Shown: piece by piece, positions 8,310 to 16,629 of the stretch
How positions within the stretch are numbered: the first letter of the stretch is position 1
Layout of the letters: each line of letters begins with the position of its first letter
Made by a program: the position numbers and the translations under genes
Notes under the pieces: generated by a model
Database searches by the model: none
The model's input: only the letters and a program-made list of their open reading frames with translations
What the model was told of the DNA's origin: nothing
Source: Pseudomonas abietaniphila
Lineage (GTDB): Bacteria > Pseudomonadota > Gammaproteobacteria > Pseudomonadales > Pseudomonadaceae
Assembly (NCBI RefSeq): GCF_900100795.1
Contig: NZ_FNCO01000012.1
Coordinates: 124,001-188,000, forward strand
Direction: 5' to 3'
Length of the DNA: 64,000 nt

Positions 8310-9413
8310 GTGGGCAAACATGATCTGAACAGACGGCAATTCATCAAGGCAGTGGGCGTCGCATCCGTGGGCGCGGCGGCCATGTCCATGCCCTTTATCC
8401 GGGCGAGCGCCAGTGATGGCAAATTCCAGGGCAAGACCCTGCGTCTGCTGACCTGGTCGGATGACACGGGCCTTGCAGCCCTGCGCAATATCGCGGCGAC
8501 ATTCGAAGCCAAAACCGGCGCCAAAGTGATTGCAGACCGCACCGGCAGCACCTCGGAAATGGTCGCCAAACTCAAGGCCGGCGGCGATCGTCCTCAGTAC
8601 GACATCATTACCCTGGCAGGCGTCGGCGCCGAAGGCCTGGCGGCCGCCGGTCTTCTGGAAAAACCGGACCTGAACCGCATTCCCAACATTGTTGATGTGC
8701 CTGAGAAGTACCGCACCGGCGCCAATGGGCACGGCATCGGTTACCTGCTCTGGTGCAACAGCCTGGTGTACAGCACTCGCACCGTGAAGGAGGCCCCGGA
8801 CAGCTACGCCGCGCTATGGGACAAGGACATGGCGCCGAATATTTTCCTGCCGCCGCCCAACTGGACCGAGGCAATGGACCTGATCATCATCGCCGCGAAA
8901 CTCGCTGGCGGTGACGAGCACAACATCGAGCCGGGCTTCAAGAAGCTCGCCGAGTTGAAGGACCGCGTCGTGACGCTGGGTGAGAACCCGAACCAGATCG
9001 CCGAGTTGTTCCGCACCGGTTCCCTGGACATGGGCGGGCTTTATGCGCCGGCATTCTTCCCGAAACAGATTCGCGACCCCAACTACGGCCTGGGCGCCAC
9101 CTTTGGCATGAAGGAAGGCTTTTACACGGACCTGATGCAGTCGGTGATGCCGAAGAATCGTCCCGGCGATACTGACCTGGCCTACGCCTTCCTTGACCAC
9201 TCGCTGGACCCAGTGGTGCAGGGCAAGATGGCCGAAGACATCTACAACGGCCCGGTCAACGCCAAGGCGGTGATCTCCGCCGAAGCGCGCAAAAGCCCGT
9301 ACATCCTCACGCCTGAGCAGATTGCCGACAAGGCGATCATGCACGACAACGCCTTCCTGGCGACGGTGCATGACCAGTGGATTCGTCGTTACACCGAGAT
9401 TTTCTCGTCCTGA
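8310..9413 (+). CDS. ABC transporter substrate-binding protein, polyamine type, Tat-exported
   Basis: A 367-aa extracytoplasmic binding protein of the spermidine/putrescine (PotD/SBP_bac_8) class. The N-terminus has the twin-arginine signal NRRQFIKA followed by a hydrophobic stretch, so it is exported folded through Tat, which is uncommon for this class. The body begins with the typical LRLLTWSDDTG strand. GTG at 8310 is preferred because GGAG at 8300-8303 is 6 bases before it; the ATG at 8298 has no ribosome site and would start inside a CA motif. It is the first gene of the importer and lies 217 bases after the aldehyde dehydrogenase. The ligand is probably a polyamine, guanidino or amino compound. 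Confidence 0.88.
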   Translation: MGKHDLNRRQFIKAVGVASVGAAAMSMPFIRASASDGKFQGKTLRLLTWSDDTGLAALRNIAATFEAKTGAKVIADRTGSTSEMVAKLKAGGDRPQYDIITLAGVGAEGLAAAGLLEKPDLNRIPNIVDVPEKYRTGANGHGIGYLLWCNSLVYSTRTVKEAPDSYAALWDKDMAPNIFLPPPNWTEAMDLIIIAAKLAGGDEHNIEPGFKKLAELKDRVVTLGENPNQIAELFRTGSLDMGGLYAPAFFPKQIRDPNYGLGATFGMKEGFYTDLMQSVMPKNRPGDTDLAYAFLDHSLDPVVQGKMAEDIYNGPVNAKAVISAEARKSPYILTPEQIADKAIMHDNAFLATVHDQWIRRYTEIFSS

Positions 9414-9462
9414 GCCTGTGATAGGCGTCACGCGGGTGTTGTGTGGTCGTCCGTCCTGACGT

Positions 9463-9527
9463 CATCGCGAGCAAGCTCATTCCTACAGTGGAACGCGATC
9501 AATTGTAGGAGCGCGCTTGCCCGCGAA
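9463..9527. repeat. inverted REP pair
   Basis: CATCGCGAGCAAGCTC...CCTACAG and TGTAGGAGCGCGCTTGCC...CGCGAA are opposite copies of the Pseudomonas REP core, separated by a short spacer, between the binding-protein and permease genes. Within an operon such a pair can form a stable hairpin that sets a higher mRNA level for the upstream gene. Confidence 0.8.
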
Positions 9528-9585
9528 CACATCGGACGTGCACCCGATGCATCCCTGACTCATCGCTAAACCCGAGATCAAACAC

Positions 9586-10494
9586 ATGCAAAACCCACCT
9601 ATAACGCGCCAGGAAGACGCAGCCAAACCGCGTCGAAACCAGCCATTCTCGGCCACCGCTCGCGCATGGCTGTTCCTCACGCCGTCGATGCTGTTCCTCG
9701 CCGTACTGATCGTCGCCAGCCTCTTGGTCCTGCGCATGAGCGTCGGCACCAAAGGGGCGGAGTGGAGCGGCTTCAGTCTCGACAGTTATGCACAACTGTT
9801 CGAACCCTATTATTTGAAGTCCCTGCTGCTGACCTTGCGACTGGCCCTGATCAGCGCGGTGATTGCCGTCATCCTGGCGATCCCGGTCGGCTACACCATG
9901 GCGCGGCTCAAGTCGCCCTTGGTCAGACGTGTTTTTCTCGCGGCGGTCCTGTTGCCGCTGCTGGTCAACCTGCTGCTGCAAAGTTACGGCTGGCTGGTGA
10001 TTCTCGGCCCGGCCGGCATGCTCAACCAGGCGCTTAAGGGGATGGGGCTGATCACTCGGCCGATCATGATGCTCTACAACCAGAACGGCGTGCTGATGGG
10101 CCTGGTGCAAACCGCTTTCCCGCTGGCAGTGCTGCCGATCGCGAGCGCCATGCGCGGGATTTCGCGAAGCTATGAAGAGGCCGCCGCGACGCTGGGCGCC
10201 AGTCGCTTTCAGGTGTTTCGTCAGGTCATCCTGCCCATGAGTCTGCCGGGCATCATCACCGGCGCCACGCTGGTGTTCGCCTACAACGCCAGCAGTTTCG
10301 TCGTGCCGTTGCTCCTCGGCGGTCGGCGCGTGCCGATGCTCGCGGTGATGGTGCATGACCAGATCGCGCCGCTCATGAACTGGCCTGCTGCGTCGGCGGC
10401 GGGTGTCGTGCTGATCATCACGACGCTGGCGATCATGACCCTTTCCGAATTCGTCACCGGTCGCCGTCGGCGCATGCTGGAGGCTTCGCAATGA
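9586..10494 (+). CDS. ABC transporter permease (PotB-type)
   Basis: A 302-aa inner-membrane permease with a polar N-terminus of about 25 residues and six predicted helices. The cytoplasmic EAA loop reads YEEAAATLGASRFQVFRQVI, which docks onto the ATPase. The helix 1 region and the large first periplasmic loop are as in PotB-like subunits of polyamine/opine importers. It overlaps the second permease gene by 4 bases (ATGA) and works with it as a heterodimeric channel. Confidence 0.9.
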   Translation: MQNPPITRQEDAAKPRRNQPFSATARAWLFLTPSMLFLAVLIVASLLVLRMSVGTKGAEWSGFSLDSYAQLFEPYYLKSLLLTLRLALISAVIAVILAIPVGYTMARLKSPLVRRVFLAAVLLPLLVNLLLQSYGWLVILGPAGMLNQALKGMGLITRPIMMLYNQNGVLMGLVQTAFPLAVLPIASAMRGISRSYEEAAATLGASRFQVFRQVILPMSLPGIITGATLVFAYNASSFVVPLLLGGRRVPMLAVMVHDQIAPLMNWPAASAAGVVLIITTLAIMTLSEFVTGRRRRMLEASQ

Positions 10495-11339
10495 GCAAAA
10501 AGATACGCCGTTCCCAGCCCCTTTTACCCGGCGAAACCGGACGTTTCGCGGCCATTGTGTCGGCGGTGATTCTGTTCCTGGCAGTCACCCCGATCCTGAC
10601 CATGATCGTCATGTCGTTCAGCGGCTCGGCCAACCTCGATTTTCCGCCGAGCAGCTACAGCCTGCAGTGGTACAGGGCGGCCTGGCAGACCTTCGTTTCC
10701 CCGGATGAAAGCGATGTGCTGAGCCTGGGCAAAGCCATGACCACGAGCCTGATGGTGGCGTGCCTGACGATGATCTTCGCCACGTTGATTGCTGTGCCGG
10801 CGTCTTACGCGCTGACGCGTTGCGAGTTCCGTGGCAAGGCCTTCGCGATGCAACTGATGTCGCTGCCGCTGGTGTTCCCGATGGTGGTCCTGGGGCTGGC
10901 CTTGCTGCTGGTGTTCGACAGCTTGCCATTTCACCTGAGCACCTCGCGGCTGGTGATTGCCCACGTGATTCTCGCGCTGCCTTTCGTGATCAAGAACTGC
11001 ACGGCCTCGATGATGACCATCGGCAGCGAAGTGGAAGAGGCCGCGCAGATGCTGGGCGCTTCTCCCACCCGCGCCATCGTCGATGTCGTGGTGCCGTTGA
11101 TGAAATCGGGGATTCTCGCCGGGATGCTGCTGGCCTTCATCGTCTCGTTCAACGAGTTCACGGTGACCTACTTCCTTTACAACATCGACGTGATGACCGT
11201 GCCGATCTGGATGTACAGCCGCACCGTCTCCTCGCTCGATCCCACCGTTTTCTCGTTCGCCGTGCTGATCGTGCTGATCGACTTCGTCCTGATCTGGGCG
11301 TTGGAGAAGCTGGTCGGTGAAGGTGGCGTTTCGTTCTGA
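10491..11339 (+). CDS. ABC transporter permease (PotC-type)
   Basis: A 282-aa second permease with six helices. Its EAA loop reads EEAAQMLGASPTRAIVDVVV and the start overlaps the previous gene by ATGA. The periplasmic loop after helix 1 (SSYSLQWYRAAW) is typical of PotC-like subunits. Together with the preceding gene and the next ATPase it makes a complete importer for the Tat-exported binding protein. Confidence 0.9.
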   Translation: MSKKIRRSQPLLPGETGRFAAIVSAVILFLAVTPILTMIVMSFSGSANLDFPPSSYSLQWYRAAWQTFVSPDESDVLSLGKAMTTSLMVACLTMIFATLIAVPASYALTRCEFRGKAFAMQLMSLPLVFPMVVLGLALLLVFDSLPFHLSTSRLVIAHVILALPFVIKNCTASMMTIGSEVEEAAQMLGASPTRAIVDVVVPLMKSGILAGMLLAFIVSFNEFTVTYFLYNIDVMTVPIWMYSRTVSSLDPTVFSFAVLIVLIDFVLIWALEKLVGEGGVSF

Positions 11340-11355
11340 TTTGAGGTGTGAAGAA

Positions 11356-12411
11356 ATGACCGGACTGATGCTCGAAAACGTTGAAAAATTCTATGGCTCG
11401 GCCTGCGCCGTCACCGACGTTAATCTGCACCTGCCGCAGGGCAAGCTCGTGTGCTTCCTGGGCCCGTCGGGCTGCGGCAAAACCACGTTGCTGCGCATGA
11501 TCGCGGGGCTTGAAACCCTCACCAGCGGCGAGATTCGCCTGGATGGCGAGGACGTCAGCCACACGCCGGCGCACGAGCGCAATTTCGGGATGGTGTTTCA
11601 ATCGCTGGCGCTGTTCCCGCACATGACGGTTGGCGAAAACATCGCGTACCCGCTCAAGTTGCGGGGTGTCGACAAGGCCGCGCAGAAAGCGCGTGTCACC
11701 GAGCTGCTGGCGATGATTCAGCTGCAACAGATGGTGGATCGTCCGGTGGCGAAACTGTCCGGCGGTCAGCGCCAGCGTGTCGCGATTGCCCGCGCGATTG
11801 CCTCGCACCCGAAACTCTTGTTGCTCGACGAGCCGCTGTCCGCACTGGACGCCAAGCTGCGAGAGTCGATGCAGGTGGAAATTCGTCAACTGCAAAAACA
11901 GCTGAACATCACCACCATTCTGGTGACCCACGATCAACGCGAAGCCATGACCATGGCCGACATCGTCGTGGTGCTGGGTGAGCACAGGGTGCAGCAGGTA
12001 GGTACGCCGATTGAGATTTACCGCAACCCGGCCAACGCCTTTGTCGCGGACTTCATCGGTTCCGGCAATATCTTCCCGGCCAAAGCTCTGGGTGGTGGCC
12101 GCGTGCAGCTGCCCGCAGGCGATTCACTGGACGTGCCGATCGGCGACACGATCAAAGCCGGTGCCGAGATCAGAATGCTGGTGCGCCCGGAAGACTTGCA
12201 GCTTTCGCGTTCGCAGGCTGCTGAAGGTAATCGCCTGAACGGCACGGTCACGTTCATTCGCGACATTGGCGCCACCATCGAAACCACGGTGGAGTGCGGC
12301 GGCGTGTCGCTGACCGCGCTGAGTACGCCGAACCAGAGCCTCGGGCTGGCCATTGGTCATCCGATCTCGGTGATGATTCCTGCTGAGGCGTGCCGGGTGC
12401 TGAGCGCCTGA
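11356..12411 (+). CDS. ABC transporter ATP-binding protein (PotA-type)
   Basis: A 351-aa ATPase. Walker A is GPSGCGKTT (residues 36-44), followed by the Q-loop FQSLALFPHM, signature LSGGQRQR and Walker B LLLLDEP, with a C-terminal TOBE regulatory domain from about residue 280, as in PotA/MalK-type ATPases. ATG at 11356 follows GAGG. An in-frame GTG 13 codons upstream overlaps the permease and is less likely. It powers the importer encoded just upstream and ends the operon; the next gene is convergent. Confidence 0.92.
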   Translation: MTGLMLENVEKFYGSACAVTDVNLHLPQGKLVCFLGPSGCGKTTLLRMIAGLETLTSGEIRLDGEDVSHTPAHERNFGMVFQSLALFPHMTVGENIAYPLKLRGVDKAAQKARVTELLAMIQLQQMVDRPVAKLSGGQRQRVAIARAIASHPKLLLLDEPLSALDAKLRESMQVEIRQLQKQLNITTILVTHDQREAMTMADIVVVLGEHRVQQVGTPIEIYRNPANAFVADFIGSGNIFPAKALGGGRVQLPAGDSLDVPIGDTIKAGAEIRMLVRPEDLQLSRSQAAEGNRLNGTVTFIRDIGATIETTVECGGVSLTALSTPNQSLGLAIGHPISVMIPAEACRVLSA

Positions 12412-12437
12412 CCTGCATGCTGCTCAGCGCCGATGGT

Positions 12438-13403
12438 TCACAGCGTTTTACGCAGGCGCGCCAGGTCCCGCAACGGGGGCGCGCCGAACAGGCGGCTGTA
12501 TTCGCGGCTGAACTGGGACGGGCTTTCATAGCCCACCTTGTAACCGGCGGCTGACGCCTCAAGCCCGTCGGCCAGCATCAGGCGACGGGCCTCCTGCAAA
12601 CGCAGCTGTTTCTGATACTGCAACGGGCTCATGGCGGTCACGGCCTTGAACCGATGGTGCAGTGTCGAGACACTCAAATTCACTTCCCGAGCCAGCTCTT
12701 CGATACGCAACGGTTGCTGAAAATGCTCGTTCAGCCATTTGATGGCTTGGGTCACACGATGGGTCTGGCAGTTGGAGATGGCGATTTCATACAACCGATA
12801 GCCTTCGCTCCCGCGTAGCAAGCGGTAGAGGATTTCGCGGGTGATCAGCGGCGCCAGCATGGGGATGTCTTTCGGGCTGTCCAGCAGGCGAATCAGGCGA
12901 ATAACCGCGTCCAGCAATTGTGAATCGATGCGTTCCACGTACATGCCGCGTCCACTGGGGCGGGTCGGTACGCTCATAGGACCGGCTTGCGCGATTAACG
13001 CATTGATGTCGGCGGGGTCGATGTCCAGCCGCATGGCCAGGTGCGGGTCTTCCGGCGTTGCGTAAATCACTTTGCCGCTGATAGGCAGGGCAACCGAGAG
13101 CACCAGGTAGTTGAGCGGGTCGTAGGTGAACAGTTCGCCACCCAGCGTCACGTCCTTGCGGCCTTGGGCCATGATACACAGCGCAGGTTGAACCACGCCT
13201 GGCACGGACTGCAGCGGGCGGTCGTGACGCACCATGAACAGCGGCTTGATCAATGTCTGAAAGCTGCCGTCCGAGGGAGCGTGTCGACGGATCAGCTCGG
13301 CAAGCTCTGCTCGCTGCTGTTCCATTGTCGCGCTCAATTCTGGCATCGGCCGGGTGTCTGGCGCGGCACGGGCGATGGCGGGCTCAACGGCGGTGGGCAA
13401 CAT
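12438..13403 (-). CDS. AraC-family transcriptional regulator with AraC_N domain
   Basis: A 321-aa regulator. An N-terminal AraC_N-type (cupin-like) domain spans about residues 40-190 (DRPLQSVPGVVQPALCIMAQGRK). Two C-terminal helix-turn-helix units are at about 215-310 (LREE-type LRIEELAREVNLSVSTLHHRF, then YKVGYESPSQFSREY). The start is ATG 13403 with AGAGGAA in front; a longer frame lacks a ribosome site. Proteins of this subgroup often control nearby oxidoreductases. The gene is convergent with the ABC operon and divergent from the ABM monooxygenase at 13736, which makes that monooxygenase the best candidate target. Confidence 0.9.
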   Translation of the reverse strand: MLPTAVEPAIARAAPDTRPMPELSATMEQQRAELAELIRRHAPSDGSFQTLIKPLFMVRHDRPLQSVPGVVQPALCIMAQGRKDVTLGGELFTYDPLNYLVLSVALPISGKVIYATPEDPHLAMRLDIDPADINALIAQAGPMSVPTRPSGRGMYVERIDSQLLDAVIRLIRLLDSPKDIPMLAPLITREILYRLLRGSEGYRLYEIAISNCQTHRVTQAIKWLNEHFQQPLRIEELAREVNLSVSTLHHRFKAVTAMSPLQYQKQLRLQEARRLMLADGLEASAAGYKVGYESPSQFSREYSRLFGAPPLRDLARLRKTL

Positions 13404-13735
13404 GGAAAATTCCTCTGACGGAGCGTCGATGCAGCACAGCTTATTTTTGTGCAATCGCAAGCGGTAGGCGAATCCTGCCGGATGATTGCCTGATTCTGCT
13501 ATCGATTCATGCGATAGACGACGAAACGCCCTACCTGGCTGGGTTGATTGCTTGAAACTCCCGCGTCCAATGCCCCGGTTGGGCGATCAATGGGCTGGCG
13601 GCTGAGAAGCCTGCGCGCAGAATCAGGCAATAACGAGGCAGTATCCGGCTAACGACATTTGCACGGGGGCCACTAATCTTCACATCCAGCCGCAACGCCT
13701 TCTTCGATCGCGGCTGAATCAAAGGAGCGAAGACC
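13404..13735. other. divergent intergenic region, 332 bases
   Basis: Separates the AraC regulator from the ABM monooxygenase gene. It holds the leader of both and an AAAGGAG ribosome site at its right end. No convincing gene, repeat or operator is seen apart from the near-palindrome ATCGATTCATGCGAT near 13501. Confidence 0.5.
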
Positions 13736-14089
13736 ATGCACAACCCGTCAGCTGTGAGCCACCTTGTGACCTTGCGCGCCAGCGCCGGAAACGGTGCCCG
13801 ACTCGGCGCACGCCTGAGCACGTTGATCGCCCCATCCTCCCGGGCCGGCGGTTGCCTGCACTTCGCGCTGCAGCAATCGATGACTGAAAAGGAGGTGTGG
13901 GTGATCAGCGGACTGTGGGCGGACGCCTCAGCCATGAACGACTGGTTCGCCACACCTGAGCTGGCACTCTTTTCCGAGTTGGTGACTGAGCGCCTGGTCA
14001 GTAGCCTGGATTTTCAGACCTTCGCCCACGTCAGCGCCGCCCAGGCCGAGGCGGCGTATGGGTTGCCGGATGTGCGGAAGGCGGGGTGA
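13736..14089 (+). CDS. ABM-fold (antibiotic biosynthesis monooxygenase-like) protein
   Basis: A 117-aa protein of the ABM/quinol monooxygenase superfamily, a dimeric ferredoxin-like fold. The family pattern is visible as a first strand VSHLVTLRA, the long helix carrying GNGARLGARLSTLI, a GGCLHFALQQS strand, then a WVISGLWADASAMNDWFATPEL stretch. Such small cofactor-free proteins oxidise quinol-like or other aromatic/aldehydic substrates, or act as stress-protective reductase partners. A strong AAAGGAG ribosome site precedes the ATG. It is divergent from the AraC regulator. The substrate is unknown. Confidence 0.75.
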   Translation: MHNPSAVSHLVTLRASAGNGARLGARLSTLIAPSSRAGGCLHFALQQSMTEKEVWVISGLWADASAMNDWFATPELALFSELVTERLVSSLDFQTFAHVSAAQAEAAYGLPDVRKAG

Positions 14090-14279
14090 GCAGCGGTTGT
14101 TTTAAGCGTTTTATCGCGAGCAGACCCACTCCTGCGAGACAGTGCGATCACGGTGGGTGAGCGTGGTCTGGGCGTTATTGCGACGAATACGTCGGCTTGA
14201 ACATGGAAAATCTCACGCTCATCTCCCCAGCTCAGGTTTAAAATCCACGCCTTCTCTTTCAAGGCAGGATCCTCCTCCC

Positions 14280-14519
14280 ATGGCACGCAAAGAATTCCAG
14301 CATTACGAAGCCGTTTCCGCTGCAGTCCCTGGCGACGGCGCGTACAGCGCCGCTATCGCCGTCAAAGGACTGGGAGCCGGTGGTGCGCCGACCTTTCATC
14401 GCGTGCTTCAAGACCAGACATTCAAGACAGCGCTGGCCGCCGATCAAGCGGCGGTCCAGGAACTGGAGCGGTTGATCGACGTGACGTCTGAGGGCGAACT
14501 GATGTTCGCCCAGGACTGA
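14280..14519 (+). CDS. small conserved hypothetical protein, 79 aa
   Basis: A 79-aa soluble protein beginning MARKEFQHYEAVSAAVPGDG. It has alternating short strands (YSAAIAVKGLG, TFHRVLQDQ) and a C-terminal acidic helix (AADQAAVQELERLIDV). There is no signal peptide or known motif. ATG 14280 follows AGGA; the longer frame from 14142 covers non-coding sequence. It ends one base before the stop of the convergent flavin reductase. It looks like a small Pseudomonas-type orphan protein of unknown function. Confidence 0.65.
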   Translation: MARKEFQHYEAVSAAVPGDGAYSAAIAVKGLGAGGAPTFHRVLQDQTFKTALAADQAAVQELERLIDVTSEGELMFAQD

Positions 14520-15143
14520 TCAGGCGCGCGGTCGGTACATCTTGAACAACGACTCAGGGCCTAGCTGGAAATAATCGGCCGGGCCACCGCCGCGCAGGAT
14601 CGGCTCACCGGCTGCGGTGTCGTAAATACCGTCCTTGAGCAGGCGCTTGGCGATGTGAATCGCTACCACTTCTCCCAGAATCAACCAGCTTGGCACGACT
14701 TCCTTGTCCGCGCGTTGCAGCTGGATGATCTGCGTCACCTTGCACTCAAACGCCACCGGCGTTTCTTTTACCCTCGGCACCGACACGATGCGTGACGGCT
14801 CGGCGGTGAGATTGGCGAGCTCGAATTCATTCACGTCTGCTGCCACGGGCGCGCAGCTCATGTTCATCTGCTCGGCAAGCGGACGGGTTGCGAGATTCCA
14901 CACGAACTCGCCGGTCTGCTCAATGTTGTTCAGGCTGTCTTTGCGGCCAATGCTGCAGAAGCCAATGATCGGCGGCACGTAGTTGAAGGCGTTGAAGAAG
15001 CTGTACGGCGCAAGATTGAGCTTGCCATGGGCGTCCTGAGACGAAATCCAGCCAATGGGACGCGGGCCGACGATGGCGTTGAACGGATCGTGCGGCAGCC
15101 CGTGACCTTTGGATGGCTCGTAGAAATGAATATCGTCTGACAT
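14520..15143 (-). CDS. flavin reductase family (FMN-binding split-barrel) protein
   Basis: A 207-aa protein of the flavin reductase-like family, which bind FMN in a split beta-barrel. The family signature VGPRPIGWISSQDAHGKLNLAPYSFFNAF is at about residues 25-55; the NIEQTGEFVWNLATRPLAEQMN segment is also typical. Members serve as NAD(P)H:flavin oxidoreductases feeding monooxygenases or as stand-alone reductases. ATG at 15143 follows AGGAAA; the frame extends 46 codons further without a ribosome site. The nearby ABM-fold protein might be a partner, but this is only suggested by closeness. Confidence 0.88.
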   Translation of the reverse strand: MSDDIHFYEPSKGHGLPHDPFNAIVGPRPIGWISSQDAHGKLNLAPYSFFNAFNYVPPIIGFCSIGRKDSLNNIEQTGEFVWNLATRPLAEQMNMSCAPVAADVNEFELANLTAEPSRIVSVPRVKETPVAFECKVTQIIQLQRADKEVVPSWLILGEVVAIHIAKRLLKDGIYDTAAGEPILRGGGPADYFQLGPESLFKMYRPRA

Positions 15144-15263
15144 GGCGCATTTCCTGAATGAGAGAGGCGACGAGCCGGTTTGCGTATCGGCTGTCTGCAC
15201 AGAATGAAGGCCGTCATAGTGCAAGGCATTTCCCGCGGATTCCAGACCCTGCCGTGATGCGGA

Positions 15264-15291
15264 CAAAAAAAAGCCCGGCATAAACCGGGCT
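15264..15291 (-). terminator. intrinsic terminator of the first repeat-protein gene
   Basis: On the minus strand AGCCCGG - loop - CCGGGCT is followed by a run of eight T. It lies 55 bases after the stop at 15346. Confidence 0.85.
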
Positions 15292-15345
15292 ACAAAGGGA
15301 GTTCAGGAGGTGGAACGTGTGAAGCGGTAGACCTGTAAAGCCGAA

Positions 15346-15669
15346 TCAGCTGACGCGGTTGTTGCCTACACGATCAGCGCCGTCAGCGGCCAAGCGGTTT
15401 GCACCGACGTGATCGGCACCATCTGCGGCCTGACGGTTGTTGCCTACACGATCAGCGCCGTCAGCGGCCAAGCGGTTTGCACCGACGTGATCAGCACCAT
15501 CAGAAGCCTGACGATAAGAACCCGTGTGCGAAGCGTTGGTGTGAGAAGAACCACCTTCGGCTACAACCGTACCGTTCAATACAGCGTGATGATCAGAAAC
15601 AGGCAATGCGAATGCACTCGATGCCAGAATGGAAAGACTAAGGCCGAACAGAAGATTTGAAGTTTTCAT
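15346..15669 (-). CDS. small secreted tandem-repeat protein (copy 1)
   Basis: A 107-aa protein. A signal peptide of about 22 residues (MKTSNLLFGLSLSILASSAF, cleavage near FALP) is followed by a short spacer rich in His, Ser and Gly. Four 13-residue repeats of the type AADGADRVGNNRV / AADGADHVGANRL, alternating in pairs, then reach the C-terminus. It is thus a periplasmic or secreted, highly polar repeat protein. GGAG precedes the ATG. A paralogue lies 422 bases upstream with a matching leader. The repeat resembles short Asp/Gly-rich proteins seen in many pseudomonads; the function is unknown to me. It is not a classical RTX nonapeptide. Confidence 0.8.
   Translation of the reverse strand: MKTSNLLFGLSLSILASSAFALPVSDHHAVLNGTVVAEGGSSHTNASHTGSYRQASDGADHVGANRLAADGADRVGNNRQAADGADHVGANRLAADGADRVGNNRVS
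15352..15510 (-). repeat. in-gene 39-base tandem repeats, 4 units
   Basis: The 3' half of the gene consists of 39-base units, nearly identical in alternating pairs (78-base super-period). They encode the 13-residue repeats. Confidence 0.85.
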
Positions 15670-15699
15670 GATGTTTGCTCCATCAAAGTTCAATAATTT

Positions 15700-15790
15700 C
15701 TTTAACTTGGGTATGGAGTGAATTCTACGCGCGCATGCATTAAGTAGAAGTTAACAAGGTTGCTAACGACCATCGCTGAAAATGATAGTT
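15700..15790 (-). promoter_or_regulatory. duplicated upstream region, copy 1
   Basis: This leader shares blocks with 16630-16715 in front of the paralogue, notably GGTATGGAGT near the gene and CATCGCTGAAA(A/T)TGATA further upstream. The shared blocks are likely promoter or operator elements, since the sequence between them has diverged. Confidence 0.5.
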
Positions 15791-15849
15791 GGCCGCAGCG
15801 CCCGGTTTTAAAGCGCTCCAGCGGATTTTGATCCGCAATGGGGCAAATT

Positions 15850-15865
15850 CTGTCAGTTCTGACAG
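15850..15865. promoter_or_regulatory. perfect 16-base palindrome
   Basis: CTGTCAG - TT - CTGACAG is a perfect inverted repeat (7+2+7), about 180 bases upstream of the first repeat-protein gene and followed by an AT-rich TTGACAAATAAATT stretch. It could be an operator. No function is assigned. Confidence 0.4.
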
Positions 15866-16041
15866 TTTTGCTCCTTGACAAATAAATTCTTGCGTGGACG
15901 CATTTTTTCATGGGTGAGGTTTGCGTGATGAGTGGTGATTCATCAGGGTGATAGCGCGATCTGCTGGAAACGAGGAGAAAATCACCCCGAAATCGCCAGA
16001 TGCCCCGTAAATGCAGGGACGAGATCGTTTCGCTGCATCAG

Positions 16042-16070
16042 AAAAAACTAAGCCCGGCGAAAGCCGGGCT
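16042..16070 (-). terminator. intrinsic terminator of the second repeat-protein gene
   Basis: On the minus strand AGCCCGGC - TTTC - GCCGGGCT is followed by TAGTTTTTT, just after the stop at 16092. It is nearly the same hairpin as the one after the paralogue. Confidence 0.85.
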
Positions 16071-16091
16071 CGAGAGGGAGCCGCTTGGCGA

Positions 16092-16595
16092 TCAGCTCAG
16101 ACGATTTGCGCCTACACGGTCAGCACCATCGGCAGCGACACGATTTGCACCAACATGGTCAGCACCATCAGTGGCCACACGGTTGTTGCCTACACGGTCA
16201 GCGCCGTCAGCGGCCACACGGTTGTTGCCTACACGGTCAGCGCCGTCAGCGGCCACACGGTTGTTGCCTACACGGTCAGCGCCATCAGCGGCCACACGGT
16301 TGTTGCCTACGCGGTCAGCGCCGTCAGCGGCCACACGGTTGTTGCCTACGCGGTCAGCGCCGTCAGCGGCCACACGGTTGTTGCCTACGCGGTCAGCACC
16401 GTCAGCGGCAACACGGTTGTTACCTACGCGGTCAGCACCGTCAGCAGCAACACGACCGATGTTGGTATGAGAGGATCCGTTTTCAGCAACTACCGGCGCG
16501 TTGACATGTTTGCTTGCGTCTGCAACGGGAAGTGCAAAAGCGCTAGAAGCCAGAAGTGAGAAAGCGAGGCCGAAGATCAGTTTGTTAGTTTTCAT
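16092..16595 (-). CDS. small secreted tandem-repeat protein (copy 2, expanded)
   Basis: A 167-aa paralogue of the preceding protein. It has a signal peptide MKTNKLIFGLAFSLLASSAF (cleavage near FALP), a spacer VADASKHVNAPVVAENGSSH, then nine 13-residue repeats. Seven are AADGADRVGNNRV with essentially no variation and the last two are diverged (ATDGADHVGANRV, AADGADRVGANRL). The regular Asp-Arg-Asn pattern suggests a repetitive solenoid or an intrinsically disordered periplasmic/extracellular chain. GGAG precedes the ATG. Copy number differs between the paralogues (4 versus 9), which points to slippage-driven length change. Function is unknown. Confidence 0.8.
   Translation of the reverse strand: MKTNKLIFGLAFSLLASSAFALPVADASKHVNAPVVAENGSSHTNIGRVAADGADRVGNNRVAADGADRVGNNRVAADGADRVGNNRVAADGADRVGNNRVAADGADRVGNNRVAADGADRVGNNRVAADGADRVGNNRVATDGADHVGANRVAADGADRVGANRLS
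16098..16452 (-). repeat. in-gene 39-base tandem repeats, 9 units
   Basis: Contiguous 39-base units with almost no sequence divergence among the seven central copies. No spacers are present, so this is a coding minisatellite and not a CRISPR array. Confidence 0.9.
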
Positions 16596-16629
16596 GGTAG
16601 TTGCTCCAGATCGATTCAAATAAGTGGGT

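Noticed and set aside
15873..15911. TTGACAAATAAATT stretch as a plus-strand promoter
   Set aside because: No gene lies downstream on the plus strand and the -10 match at standard spacing is poor.
16000..16559. repeat block looking like a CRISPR array or a plus-strand repeat protein
   Set aside because: The units are contiguous 39-mers with no unique spacers and no cas genes, and they encode the 13-residue repeats of a minus-strand gene with signal peptide, ribosome site and terminator.
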